Notes: generated by a model not told the origin, from the sequence alone. 15,702 nucleotides of DNA from Erysipelotrichia bacterium (GCA_009916335.1 SAAR01000041.1:1-15702), one strand, 5' to 3'; shown: positions 6,708-14,759, numbered from the stretch's first letter. Made by a program: numbers and translations.

Positions 6708-6959
6708 ATGAAATTATCAAAACTGATGCAAAAGGTTGTTGTGAATACAGTAAATGGAGAAATGCTAGGGTATGTAGTCGATATGGAAATTGATATGAAT
6801 GCCTATGTGATTAAGTATTTTATTGTCGAAGAAAAGTCAGGTGTGATTGCTCGTTTTATTCCTTGGATATTTAAAGCAAAAACAATGCAGGTAAGCGTAG
6901 AACACATTCATTCTATCGGTAGTGATGTAATGTTGATAGAAAGTGATAAAGTAAAATAA
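6708..6959 (+). CDS. ylmC: YlmC/YmxH family sporulation protein (PRC-barrel)
   Basis: This small protein (83 residues) has a PRC-barrel-like core. MKLSKLMQKVVVNTVNGEML is followed by G-x-V-x-D-M-E-I-D-like strands, then WIFKAKTMQVSVEHIHSIGSD, the usual 'I-x-x-I-G-x-D' end of YlmC/YmxH proteins. In B. subtilis ylmC lies just downstream of sigG, and the same order here supports the name. The biochemical role is unknown; related genes are linked to sporulation. AGGTGA (6698-6703) four bases before ATG 6708 supports this start over an in-frame TTG at 6681 that has no ribosome site. It lies 41 bases after sigG with no terminator between, so it is probably co-transcribed. Confidence 0.75.
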   Translation: MKLSKLMQKVVVNTVNGEMLGYVVDMEIDMNAYVIKYFIVEEKSGVIARFIPWIFKAKTMQVSVEHIHSIGSDVMLIESDKVK

Positions 6960-6974
6960 AGATTTCATCTTTAT
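6956..6974 (+). other. Short hairpin across the ylmC stop codon
   Basis: ATAAAGAT (6956-6963) pairs perfectly with ATCTTTAT (6967-6974) over a 3-base loop and includes the last base of the preceding codon and the stop. It has no T-run of its own. It may protect the 3' end or act with the terminator at 7001. Confidence 0.4.
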
Positions 6975-7000
6975 AGAAGATCAATGCTAGAAAGTGCATA

Positions 7001-7028
7001 AGAGCTAGGATACATGCCTAGTTTTTTT
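7001..7028 (+). terminator. Terminator of the sigG-ylmC unit
   Basis: CTAGG (7005-7009) pairs with CCTAG (7017-7021) over a 7-base loop, followed by seven Ts. A-T and G-T pairs with the upstream AAGAG extend the stem. Its T-run ends in the -35 box of the next promoter. Confidence 0.65.
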
Positions 7029-7055
7029 GTATATCTATTAAAGTTGTTATATAAT
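7027..7055 (+). promoter_or_regulatory. Sigma-A promoter of the CorA-type gene
   Basis: TTGTAT (7027-7032) and a perfect TATAAT (7050-7055) are 17 bases apart. The start would be near 7062, 22 bases before the ATG. Confidence 0.8.
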
Positions 7056-7083
7056 GAAATAAGAAAGAAAATGAGGCAAACAC

Positions 7084-7977
7084 ATGTACTATGAAATGAC
7101 ATCGTTGAAAGCGATAAAGGCTAAAAAAGATAGGTATATTGCTCTTTATGATATAAAGGAAGATAAGGAAAATCTATACGAAGAATTTGATCAAACAAGT
7201 GTAGAAGAGGTATTGAGTAATCGTAATATTACTTATGAAGATCATGTATCTTTTGAAGTCATTTCTTTTTTGAAAGATAAGCAATCATCTTCACCTAATC
7301 AGCATGTCTATGTTTTTATTAAAAAGGATAGCTTACACTTTGTGGGGGACAAAAAATATTTGTTGGCTTTTATTGAACATTTAAAAACGATAGGAAATGA
7401 ACATCGTCGAGGCATCGGTTTTATTTTATACCAGTTTTTGTTGATGGTGATTTTTGATTATCGTGAGCAAGTAGATCGAATCGAAAATGAGATTTCTCTA
7501 TTAGAAGATGAAATACTAGCAAAAGATTTTGAAGAAAGACAATATTCTAAACGAATTTTATATTATCGTAAAAAGTTATTACTACGCAAACGTAGGTATG
7601 AGCAAATACTAGATGTGATTGACTATTTGTTAGACAATAATAATGATGTTTATGAACAAGAGGAATTAGTGAAACTTACGATTTTAAAAGATCGAGTGAA
7701 TCGTATGATGTCGCAGGTGATTTCGCTTTTGGAATATGTAACAGAGGTCAGGGAAGCCTATCAAAGTGCTGTCGATACAAAACAAAATAAAATTATGTCA
7801 TTGTTTACAGTAATTACTTCCATCTTTTTACCTTTGTCTTTGATTGCAGGTTGGTATGGAATGAACCTTAAGATGCCTGAATTTCAATTTGTATATGCGT
7901 ATCCTATTGTTATCATTATTTCCCTGCTTATCGTTGTATTTTGTATTTATTATTTCAAAAAGAAGAAATGGTTTTAG
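7084..7977 (+). CDS. CorA family divalent cation transporter
   Basis: CorA proteins are pentameric inner-membrane channels for Mg2+ or related divalent ions. This 297-residue protein has a long soluble, helix-rich N-terminal part (about 1-235, with coiled-coil-like stretches near 130-220). Two C-terminal membrane helices follow (about 238-257 and 273-291). The signature YGMN is at 258-261, at the end of the first helix, in WYGMNLKMPEF. The end KKKKWF is positively charged, as expected on the cytoplasmic side. The start rests on GAGG (7073-7076), 7 bases before the ATG. The gene has its own promoter and sits between ylmC and sepF, where B. subtilis has ylmD and ylmE. The ion specificity cannot be read from sequence. 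Confidence 0.88.
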   Translation: MYYEMTSLKAIKAKKDRYIALYDIKEDKENLYEEFDQTSVEEVLSNRNITYEDHVSFEVISFLKDKQSSSPNQHVYVFIKKDSLHFVGDKKYLLAFIEHLKTIGNEHRRGIGFILYQFLLMVIFDYREQVDRIENEISLLEDEILAKDFEERQYSKRILYYRKKLLLRKRRYEQILDVIDYLLDNNNDVYEQEELVKLTILKDRVNRMMSQVISLLEYVTEVREAYQSAVDTKQNKIMSLFTVITSIFLPLSLIAGWYGMNLKMPEFQFVYAYPIVIIISLLIVVFCIYYFKKKKWF

Positions 7978-7979
7978 CG

Positions 7980-8008
7980 TTGAATCACATTTTGCAACGT
8001 GTTATAAT
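7980..8008 (+). promoter_or_regulatory. Sigma-A promoter of sepF-ylmH-divIVA
   Basis: TTGAAT (7980-7985) is followed after 17 bases by TATAAT (8003-8008), preceded by TGT (extended -10). It starts three bases after the stop of the transporter gene, and the predicted start near 8015 leaves a 20-nt leader. I see no terminator between the transporter gene and this promoter. Confidence 0.85.
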
Positions 8009-8034
8009 AGATTTATTAATGGAGGAAGATTTAC

Positions 8035-8436
8035 ATGAATATAACTCAGAAAATAAAAGAATTTATTTCACCAATGGACGATGATGAAGTAATTGAATTC
8101 GATGATGAAGAAATTGAATCAATTTCAGAATATGAAAAACCTAAGTCAAAGGCAGTATCTAGGTTAACAAATGATACTAAAATGGTATTGTTTGAACCAC
8201 GTTCTTTTGATGAAGTTGATGAAGTGGCTAGAAGAATTAAAGAAAATCGTGCAGTTGTTGTTAACTTACATAAATTAACGAGAGAATATGCACAAAGAAC
8301 GATTGATTTTTTAACAGGTGTTACTTTTGCATTAGATGGAACCATTCAAAAAATTGGTACAAATGTTATTTTGTGTGCTCCTAAATCAATGGGTGTGCAT
8401 GGTGCTATTGAGAGTGATGGAGCGAGTGAAGAATAA
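8035..8436 (+). CDS. sepF: Cell division protein SepF
   Basis: SepF (YlmF) is a membrane-bound partner of FtsZ that bundles its filaments and anchors the division ring. The 133-residue protein has the expected layout. The N-terminal amphipathic helix MNITQKIKEFISPM is the membrane anchor. An acidic, variable linker (15-45) follows. The DUF552 core from about 48 has MVLFEPRSFDEVDEVARRIKE, the VVVNLHKL strand, and the DFLTGVTFALDGTIQKIG segment typical of SepF. GGAGG (8021-8025) precedes the ATG. The order sepF-ylmH-divIVA-ileS matches B. subtilis, though ylmG is missing. The 3' end overlaps ylmH. Confidence 0.96.
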   Translation: MNITQKIKEFISPMDDDEVIEFDDEEIESISEYEKPKSKAVSRLTNDTKMVLFEPRSFDEVDEVARRIKENRAVVVNLHKLTREYAQRTIDFLTGVTFALDGTIQKIGTNVILCAPKSMGVHGAIESDGASEE

Positions 8437-9184
8437 TAAAAATCTGTTGATGCATTTTAAGGGGTATGAAGAATTTGTTTCACGAATACTAGACCTAGAA
8501 GATAAGGCGAAAAGGTATCGTAAAGTAATCTTTACCCCTTTTTTAAGTGTTAAAGAGCAAGCGATTGTTCATCAAGTTGTGCAAGGTTGCTTTCTTTATG
8601 AAGATGGTGGTTATGCTAATTGTGAAATGAAAAAAATGGCTTTTAGCGTATATGAAGAAGAAGTATCTTTTCCGATTGTCTGCTTGAGTGATACATACGA
8701 TGCGAAATATCATCGTATAACACATCGTGATGTACTAGGGGCAATCATGAATTTAGGGATAAAGCGTGATGTCATTGGCGATATTATTGTTGATGAAACA
8801 CGCATTTATATTTATGTAGAAGATGAAATGCAAAGGTATTTAATGCAGCATTTAACCCAGATTAAGCGTTGTACGATAAACTTAAAACTGTATGAAGGAG
8901 AAGTGATTAGACAAGAGCATATCCACTATCAAGAGCGAGTTGTTTCTTCGCTGCGTGCAGATGTAATTGTGGCTTGTATTGCTAATGTATCAAGAGAGAA
9001 AGCAAAAAATCTAATCAAAGGTGGTAAGGTAAAAGTTGATCAAGTTGTACTTGAAGATTATGATTACTTATGCAATAATAATAGTACTATTTCAATCAGA
9101 GGATATGGTCGATTTGTTTTGTGTGATTTAGCAAAGAAAACAAAGAAAGATCGTCTTTTGGTACAAATAGGGAAGTATCTTTAA
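8417..9184 (+). CDS. ylmH: YlmH family RNA-binding protein (S4 domain)
   Basis: From ATG 8417 the protein has 255 residues, close to B. subtilis YlmH (257). The N-terminal two thirds includes THRDVLGAIMNLGIKRDVIG, the conserved family core (B. subtilis THRQLLGTLMSLGLKREKFG). The C-terminal S4 domain (about 178-240) contains SSLRADVIVACIANVSREKA and GGKVKVDQ, ending in ISIRGYGRFVL. S4 domains bind structured RNA. Recent work on B. subtilis YlmH links it to ribosome-associated quality control, binding split 50S subunits with peptidyl-tRNA. The reading frame is open back to 8336, but most of that lies inside sepF. GTG 8426 is an alternative start with GGAG only 3 bases away. The gene overlaps the sepF end by 20 bases, so translation is likely coupled. 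Confidence 0.88.
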   Translation: MERVKNNKNLLMHFKGYEEFVSRILDLEDKAKRYRKVIFTPFLSVKEQAIVHQVVQGCFLYEDGGYANCEMKKMAFSVYEEEVSFPIVCLSDTYDAKYHRITHRDVLGAIMNLGIKRDVIGDIIVDETRIYIYVEDEMQRYLMQHLTQIKRCTINLKLYEGEVIRQEHIHYQERVVSSLRADVIVACIANVSREKAKNLIKGGKVKVDQVVLEDYDYLCNNNSTISIRGYGRFVLCDLAKKTKKDRLLVQIGKYL

Positions 9185-9198
9185 AGGGGTGATGAGGT

Positions 9199-9657
9199 TT
9201 GCACTTTGATACGATGAAAAAAGGTTATAATCGTTATCAAGTTGATAGTGCGATCCATAACCTTGAAGAAGAAGTAAGTGTTTTACAAAAAAGATTAGAA
9301 GCATCTAATTCACAAATGGAAGCTGATAAAGAAAAGATTATGGAATTAAATCTTAAGCTTGAATTGTTGAATAAAGATGTGGAGATGAAAGAAAAAGCAG
9401 CTTCGCAGATGGCACAGATTGCTTTAAAAGAAGCAAGCAGTATTATTCAAACAGCAAATGAAAATGCAGATGCAATCATTAAAGAAGCCTATTACAGTGC
9501 AAAGGATATTCTGTTGAATATATCGAAGTTGGGTGTAGAAGCAAAAGGGATTAAAGATACACTAAATGATCAATTACGGTTGCTTAGTGATTCGATTGAA
9601 CAATTTGATGTTCCACCGATTCCTAGTGCTGAGTTATTAAAGAAATGCGATGAATAA
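9199..9657 (+). CDS. divIVA: DivIVA domain-containing protein
   Basis: DivIVA proteins bind curved membrane at poles and septa and organise division or sporulation partners. This one has 152 residues. The N-terminal DivIVA motif F-x-x-x-x-x-GYNRYQVDSAIHNLE is present and aligns with B. subtilis F-x-x-x-F-R-GYDEDEVNEFL. It is followed by long heptad-like coiled-coil stretches (about 21-75 and 80-135). The start is a TTG at 9199. AGGGGTGA (9185-9192) is correctly spaced from it, while ATG 9214 has no ribosome site and would cut the domain. The usual N-terminal extension of about a dozen residues before this motif is missing. The gene is 14 bases after ylmH and precedes the ileS T-box leader, as in B. 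subtilis. Confidence 0.85.
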   Translation: MHFDTMKKGYNRYQVDSAIHNLEEEVSVLQKRLEASNSQMEADKEKIMELNLKLELLNKDVEMKEKAASQMAQIALKEASSIIQTANENADAIIKEAYYSAKDILLNISKLGVEAKGIKDTLNDQLRLLSDSIEQFDVPPIPSAELLKKCDE

Positions 9658-9671
9658 GACATGTTTATGAT

Positions 9672-9871
9672 GAAATGTTGGTAGAGAGTTGATGGTTGGT
9701 GAAAATCAATGAACAGGAAATCATGAAAATCACTTAGGAGCAGATTTTTTGAAATGAGTAGAAAAATCCGTTAATCTTACGTTACAAGATAAATGAGGGC
9801 ATACATGATGATGTATGAACTAAGGTGGTACCGCGTATATTCACGTCCTTAGATGATAAGGGCGTTTTTTT
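9672..9871 (+). promoter_or_regulatory. T-box leader (tRNA-Ile sensing) of ileS
   Basis: This RNA switch lets ileS be transcribed when uncharged tRNA-Ile accumulates. The T-box AAGGTGGTACCGCG (9822-9835) is a perfect match, with TGGT (9826-9829) able to pair with the tRNA acceptor end. Stem I carries AGAGAG (9684-9689), the GGTTGGTGAAAATC apical region with stem TTGAT/ATCAA, and GGAGC. The probable specifier codon is AUC at 9729-9731, followed by A. A second AUC at 9720-9722 is less likely. Stem III is CATACAT/ATGTATG (9800-9817). The antiterminator pairs CTAAGG (9820-9825) with CCTTAG (9847-9852). The 5' limit is approximate, and no convincing promoter was found just upstream (TATGAT at 9666 lacks a -35). 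Confidence 0.92.
9843..9871 (+). terminator. Regulated terminator of the ileS T-box
   Basis: ACGTCCTTA (9843-9851) pairs with TAAGGGCGT (9857-9865), 9 bp with one G-T, over a 5-base loop, followed by Ts to 9871. Its 5' arm shares CCTTA with the antiterminator, so the two folds exclude each other. Confidence 0.9.
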
Positions 9872-9890
9872 ATTGTAAGGAGGAAATGAA

Positions 9891-12617
9891 ATGGAATATA
9901 AAGATACGTTATTAATGCCAAAAACAGATTTTGAAATGAGAGGGAAGTTACCTACGAAAGAACCAAAAATTCAAAACAAATGGCAAGAAGAAAAATTGTA
10001 TGAAAAAATGTTAGAAAAAAGAGAAGGGTGCAACACGTTTGTTTTACATGATGGTCCTCCTTATGCAAATGGAGATATTCATTTAGGACATGGATTAAAT
10101 AAAACATTAAAAGATGTCATTGTCCGTTCTAAATTTATGGCTGGTTATAAAGTGCCATTTATTCCAGGTTGGGATACACATGGTTTACCTATTGAAACAG
10201 CGATTACTAAATTAGGACATGATCGTAAAAAAATGCCTCTTAGTGATTTTAGAAAGCTATGTTATGACTATGCATTACAACAAGTGGAAAGTCAGAAAAA
10301 AGGTTTTTTATCTTTAGGTTGTATTGGCGATTATGATCACCCATACATTACATTACAAAAAGAATTTGAAGCAAAACAGATTGAAGTATTTGGAAAAATG
10401 GCAATGGACGGTTTAATTTATAAAGGGTTAAAACCAGTTTATTGGTCCCCATCAAGTGAAAGTGCATTAGCAGAAGCAGAAATTGAATATAAAGATATTA
10501 AGAGTCCTACTATTTTTGTGAAGTTTAAAGTAAAAGATGGAAAAGGTATTCTAACAAGTGATGATCACTTTGTTATTTGGACAACAACACCTTGGACAAT
10601 TCCTGCTAACTTAGCGATTTGTTTAAATGAGCGATATGAATATGCATTAGTAAAAACAGAAAAAGGAAACTTAATTGTATTAAAAGAAATGGTGGATACT
10701 CTTTGTGATAAGTTTGAACTAAATGAGCGTGAAATCATTAAGACATTTAAAGGGAAAGAATTAGAAATGATTACTTGTCAACACCCTTTATATGATCGTG
10801 AATCTTTAATTATTTTAGGCGATCATGTAACAAATGAAGCAGGGACTGGGTGTGTTCATACAGCACCTGGATTTGGAGCTGATGACTTCTTTATTGGACA
10901 AAAATATGGCTTACCAGCGTATTGTAACGTTGATGAGCATGGTTGTATGATGGAAGATTGTGGTGAATGGTTAGCAGGGCAATATGTTGATGATGCAAAT
11001 AAAACGGTAACGATGAAGTTAGATGAATTAGGTTGTTTATTAAAATTAGAATTTATTACACACTCTTATCCACATGACTGGCGTACTAAAAAACCAATTA
11101 TTTTTAGAGCGACAACACAATGGTTTGCATCAATTGATAAAATTAGACAACAATTGTTAGATCAAATTGCAGCAGTGGATTGGATTCCAAGCTGGGGGCA
11201 ACAAAGAATGCACAATATGATTGCAGATCGTGGTGATTGGTGTATTTCAAGACAACGTGCATGGGGTGTTCCAATTCCTATTTTCTATACAGAAGATGAC
11301 ACACCAATTATGGATGAAACAGTATTTGCTCATGTTGCTAAATTGTTTGGGGAATATGGAAGTAATGTATGGTTTGAAAGAGAAGCAAAAGACTTATTGC
11401 CAGAAGGGTATACACACCCATTAAGTCCAAATGGTGAATTTAGAAAAGAATTAGATACGATGGACGTATGGTTTGATTCAGGAAGTTCTCATACAGGAGC
11501 AATGATGGCAAGAGGATTAGGGTATCCAGCAGACTTATATTTTGAAGGTAGTGATCAATATCGTGGTTGGTTTAACTCCTCATTGATTGTTGGTACAGCA
11601 GTGCATGGACAATCTCCTTATAAACAAGTGTTATCTCATGGATTCTGTATGGACGAAAAAGGTGTGAAAATGTCTAAATCACAGTGGAATGCAGTAGCAC
11701 CTAGTAAAGTAACAAGCCAATATGGTGCAGATATTTTACGTTTATGGGCAGCAAGTGTAGACTATCAAGCCGATATGTCAATGGGAGATAATATTTTAAA
11801 ACAAGTAAGTGAAAACTATCGTAAAGTAAGAAACACATTTAAATTCTTATTAGGAAATATTAATCCAGAGGACTTTAGTAAAAAAGATGTAATGGCTGTG
11901 GAAGATTTAACGATCATTGATCAACATGTCTTGATTCAATTGTATGAATTAAGTAAAGAAGTAAAAGCAGCCTATACAAGCTATGACTTCCCAACGATCA
12001 CTACAAAATTAACAACTTTTATGACCAATGTATTAAGTGCTTATTATACAGACTTTACAAAAGATATTTTATATATTGAAAAGAAAGACAGTGTAAGAAG
12101 AAGACAAGTACAAAGTGTTATCTATAAATCAGTAGACACTTTATTAAAGTTATGGGCACCTATTTTAGCTCATACAGCAGAAGAAATTACAGGTTTCTTC
12201 AATGAATATGATGGCGAAAGTGTTCATTTACAACGCTTTAATGAAGAAGAAGTGATTGCGAATAGTGAAACGATCAAAGCCGATATGGCAGTGATGTTTG
12301 CTTTAAGAAGTGATGTATTCAAAGCGATTGAAGAGGCAAGAAATGCTAAAATTGTAGGAAAATCATTAGAAGCACATGTTCATTTGCATGTTAGTGAAGA
12401 AGTAAAAGCAGTGATTGATCGTACGATTAATGAAAAAATTAACCAATGGTTAATTGTATCAAAAGTAAGCTTTACAGATGAAACACTAACAGCGTATGAT
12501 AGTGTAGAAGTAGATGTTACTAAATGTGAAGGTGTGGTATGTCCACGATGCTGGAATATTACTGATTCAACACATGAAGATGGCTTATGTGAAAGATGTC
12601 AAGCAGTGATTAAATAA
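9891..12617 (+). CDS. ileS: Isoleucine--tRNA ligase
   Basis: This class I aminoacyl-tRNA synthetase charges tRNA-Ile in the cytoplasm. At 908 residues it is a normal bacterial length. The HIGH-type signature HLGH is at 64-67 (in PPYANGDIHLGH). The CP1 editing domain shows WTTTPWTIPAN and GTGCVHTAPGFGADD, and the KMSKS loop is at 593-597. The C-terminal zinc site has Cys 884, 887, 900 and 903 (CPRCW and CERC). This makes it the bacterial, zinc-tail type with a mupirocin-sensitive style of catalytic core, though sensitivity cannot be judged. AAGGAGG (9877-9883) lies 7 bases before the ATG. Expression is controlled by the T-box just upstream. It closes the conserved sigG-divIVA-ileS block. Confidence 0.98.
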   Translation: MEYKDTLLMPKTDFEMRGKLPTKEPKIQNKWQEEKLYEKMLEKREGCNTFVLHDGPPYANGDIHLGHGLNKTLKDVIVRSKFMAGYKVPFIPGWDTHGLPIETAITKLGHDRKKMPLSDFRKLCYDYALQQVESQKKGFLSLGCIGDYDHPYITLQKEFEAKQIEVFGKMAMDGLIYKGLKPVYWSPSSESALAEAEIEYKDIKSPTIFVKFKVKDGKGILTSDDHFVIWTTTPWTIPANLAICLNERYEYALVKTEKGNLIVLKEMVDTLCDKFELNEREIIKTFKGKELEMITCQHPLYDRESLIILGDHVTNEAGTGCVHTAPGFGADDFFIGQKYGLPAYCNVDEHGCMMEDCGEWLAGQYVDDANKTVTMKLDELGCLLKLEFITHSYPHDWRTKKPIIFRATTQWFASIDKIRQQLLDQIAAVDWIPSWGQQRMHNMIADRGDWCISRQRAWGVPIPIFYTEDDTPIMDETVFAHVAKLFGEYGSNVWFEREAKDLLPEGYTHPLSPNGEFRKELDTMDVWFDSGSSHTGAMMARGLGYPADLYFEGSDQYRGWFNSSLIVGTAVHGQSPYKQVLSHGFCMDEKGVKMSKSQWNAVAPSKVTSQYGADILRLWAASVDYQADMSMGDNILKQVSENYRKVRNTFKFLLGNINPEDFSKKDVMAVEDLTIIDQHVLIQLYELSKEVKAAYTSYDFPTITTKLTTFMTNVLSAYYTDFTKDILYIEKKDSVRRRQVQSVIYKSVDTLLKLWAPILAHTAEEITGFFNEYDGESVHLQRFNEEEVIANSETIKADMAVMFALRSDVFKAIEEARNAKIVGKSLEAHVHLHVSEEVKAVIDRTINEKINQWLIVSKVSFTDETLTAYDSVEVDVTKCEGVVCPRCWNITDSTHEDGLCERCQAVIK

Positions 12618-12625
12618 TATAAAAG

Positions 12626-12663
12626 AAAGACATTGATTCGATTAAGAATGAATGTCTTTTTTT
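12626..12663 (+). terminator. Rho-independent terminator of ileS
   Basis: AAAGACATT (12626-12634) pairs perfectly with AATGTCTTT (12651-12659) over a 16-base loop, and Ts follow to 12663. Confidence 0.85.
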
Positions 12664-12879
12664 GCTTTTTATAGAAGTGAAAGTAAATGTGTATTTTTTC
12701 ATTCACTACCTTTATATTCATATACTTACCTCATTTCTTCTATATTACAAGTTTTTTAAGCATTTAAATAGAGAAATTGATAGAACTAAAACCTACACTT
12801 TTATGCATAAAGTAATGAATTACTAAATAGAAAATAGTAGAAAAAGCAAATGTGAGAGATAAAGCAAGGGGGTTAAAAA
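12664..12879 (+). promoter_or_regulatory. Intergenic region with adjacent palindromes
   Basis: About 216 bases with no gene. Two palindromes touch each other: TTTATGCATAAA (12800-12811) and AGTAAT-GA-ATTACT (12811-12824). They lie 55-80 bases before the surface-protein start and could be an operator. TTGATA (12777-12782) is a possible -35, but no good -10 follows at 16-18 bases, so I name no promoter. The downstream gene has AAGGGGG (12867-12873) before its ATG. Confidence 0.35.
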
Positions 12880-14745
12880 ATGGAAAAATTTAAAAAGAAA
12901 GTAAACAAAATATTTGGTTGCCTATTAGTAGTAATCATGATGTTGTCGCTACTTCAATTTCCAATCAAAGCAGCAGTTAATGATACATTTATTGCACCGA
13001 TTAAAAACACAGTAAATGGAACAACAAAGAAGATTGATTGTACTTTTAAGATTATAAAAGAGGTAGAAAATGGAAATTAAGGGGAAGTACAAGTAGGAAA
13101 GGGTACTGATTCAGAACAAGCTATTGATAAAAGTACCCAAGGAACTATCGTCATACCAGATAAAGTAACCCAAGGCAATAAAACCTATACTGTTAAAAAG
13201 ATTGGGGATTATGCGTTTTTTCGATGTATAAATCTTAAAAATACAGGATTAGCTGAAAACAAGTCAGTAACTACCATAGGAGAAGGTGCTTATTCTTATT
13301 GTTATGCATTAACAGATACAGGGTTAAGTAGTAATGCTAGTGTGATAACAATTAAAGCAAATGCATTTAGTGAATGTTATTCTTTAATGAATACAGGGTT
13401 AAGTGGGAATAATACGATAAAAACAATTGGGGAGAGTTGTTTTGAGGGGTGTCATGCATTAACAGATACAGGCTTAAATACAAATACAGGAATTAGTGAA
13501 ATTCCAAACAAAGCGTTTTATAATTGTTTTGCATTGACAAATACAGGCTTAAGTGGAAATCAAAAGATTACAAAGATTGGAGAAGAAGCCTTTTCTTATT
13601 GTCCTAGTCTTGAAAAGACAGGATTAGAAACAAATAGGTCAGTGAAAAAAATAGGAAGTGGTGCTTTTTCTGCTTGCTATCAGCTTACTGATATTATAGT
13701 TTCAAAAAACAGCAAGGTGGAAGAAATGGGAGGGCGTGTATTTGCAGGAGCATCTAATTTAAATGCTTATGTCATTACAGGAGAGAACATTCCACAATTT
13801 AGTATTGATACTTTTGGGGGTACAGGTTGTATCGTGTATTATCCTACTAATATTATAAATGGTACAATTACTAATGTAGAAGAGGGAAGTCAATATACCA
13901 ATACAAATAGTATTCCTGAAAAGGCAAAAGTTACTATACAAGCAGAACAATTACTAGGGAAACGATTTAAGCAGTGGAAAGTAGTTGCTGGTAATGTTGT
14001 ATTAGACAATATAAAGAATGAAGTTGCTACTTTTACAATGTCTAATAAGTATGTAAAAGTCATTGTTGAATATGAAGATATTAATTATCGTGTTAGTGTT
14101 ACAGATGGAAAAACAGATAAGACAGAGTATCATTATCAAGATGTTGTATCTATTAGTGCAGATACGGCACCACTAGGAAAACAATTTAAACAGTGGGAAG
14201 TGATTAGTGGTGATGTAGTATTTAATGATAAGACAAAAGCAAGTACAACCTTTGTGATGCCTAATGAGAATGTAGAAGTAAAGGCAGTGTATGAAGATAT
14301 ACCAAAGGTGCTTATTAGTAATATTAATGTGTATAGTCAAAATGGAGTGGATCATGTAGTAGAAAAAGGGAAATTGCAGATGTGTGTAAAGATAACACCT
14401 ACGAATGCAGATAACAAAGAAGTGATCTATTCTACAAGTGATAGCAGTATTGCAGTGATTGGTGAAAATGGTTTGTTGACTGCTAAGAAAGCAGGGAAAG
14501 TCATTGTTAGTGCCAAGGCAAAAGATGGTAGTGATGTAGTAGGAGTAAAAGAAATTACGATTACAAGTGCAACTTTACCAGATGATAAGCAAAATAAAGA
14601 TCACTCTGATACAAATAAACAAGAGTCAATCCAAAGTGTATCGACAAAGGATACAACAGATAAAACAAGGGATTGGAGCATGGTAGTGTTGTCAGGTTTA
14701 CTGATGAGTATTCTATTAAGAAAAGAGTTAAAACAAAACAAGTGA
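12880..14745 (+). pseudogene. BspA-type leucine-rich repeat surface protein, broken by an in-frame stop
   Basis: One reading frame runs from ATG 12880 to TGA 14745 (621 residues) except for a TAA at 13078-13080 (codon 67). Part 1 (66 residues) has a signal peptide: a basic start, then a hydrophobic stretch around residues 13-28, with a likely cut after IKA. Part 2 continues in the same frame. It holds eight 25-residue BspA/LRR_5 repeats, then two similar domains with K-x-FKQW-x-V-x-x-G-x-VV and a T-F-x-M-x-N end (divergent InlB-B or Listeria-Bacteroides-type repeats, about 13850-14300). A Big_2 Ig-like domain follows (about 14310-14565), then a polar linker and a C-terminal hydrophobic helix with a basic tail. 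The whole gene would be a cell-surface adhesin. Part 2 alone has no signal peptide, and its first usable start is GTG 13342. The cause may be mutation, a sequencing error or rare readthrough. Confidence 0.85.
13192..13788 (+). repeat. Eight tandem 25-residue BspA/LRR_5 repeats
   Basis: Units start every 75 bases at 13192, 13267, 13342, 13417, 13492, 13567, 13642 and 13717. The consensus is (V/I)xxIGxxAFxxCxxLTxTGLxxNxx, with the Cys and TGL kept in units 1-6. Units 7 and 8 diverge, and unit 8 has lost the Cys. The protein-level repeat is clear, while DNA identity between units is modest. Confidence 0.9.
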
Positions 14746-14759
14746 TATAAAAAGAATAA

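Noticed and set aside
8336..8416. Longer start for ylmH at ATG 8336
   Set aside because: It would overlap 100 bases of sepF, and the extra residues have no match to YlmH. ATG 8417 gives the family length.
13078..13080. Recoding of the internal stop
   Set aside because: The codon is TAA, not TGA or TAG, no recoding element is visible, and standard stops are used elsewhere.
13192..13788. CRISPR-like or DNA-level tandem array
   Set aside because: The 75-base periodicity comes from protein repeats. There are no identical repeats with unique spacers.
13342..14745. Separate gene starting at GTG 13342
   Set aside because: There is no ribosome site, the GTG falls at the start of repeat 3, and repeats 1-2 lie upstream in the same frame. 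It is the second part of the broken adhesin gene.
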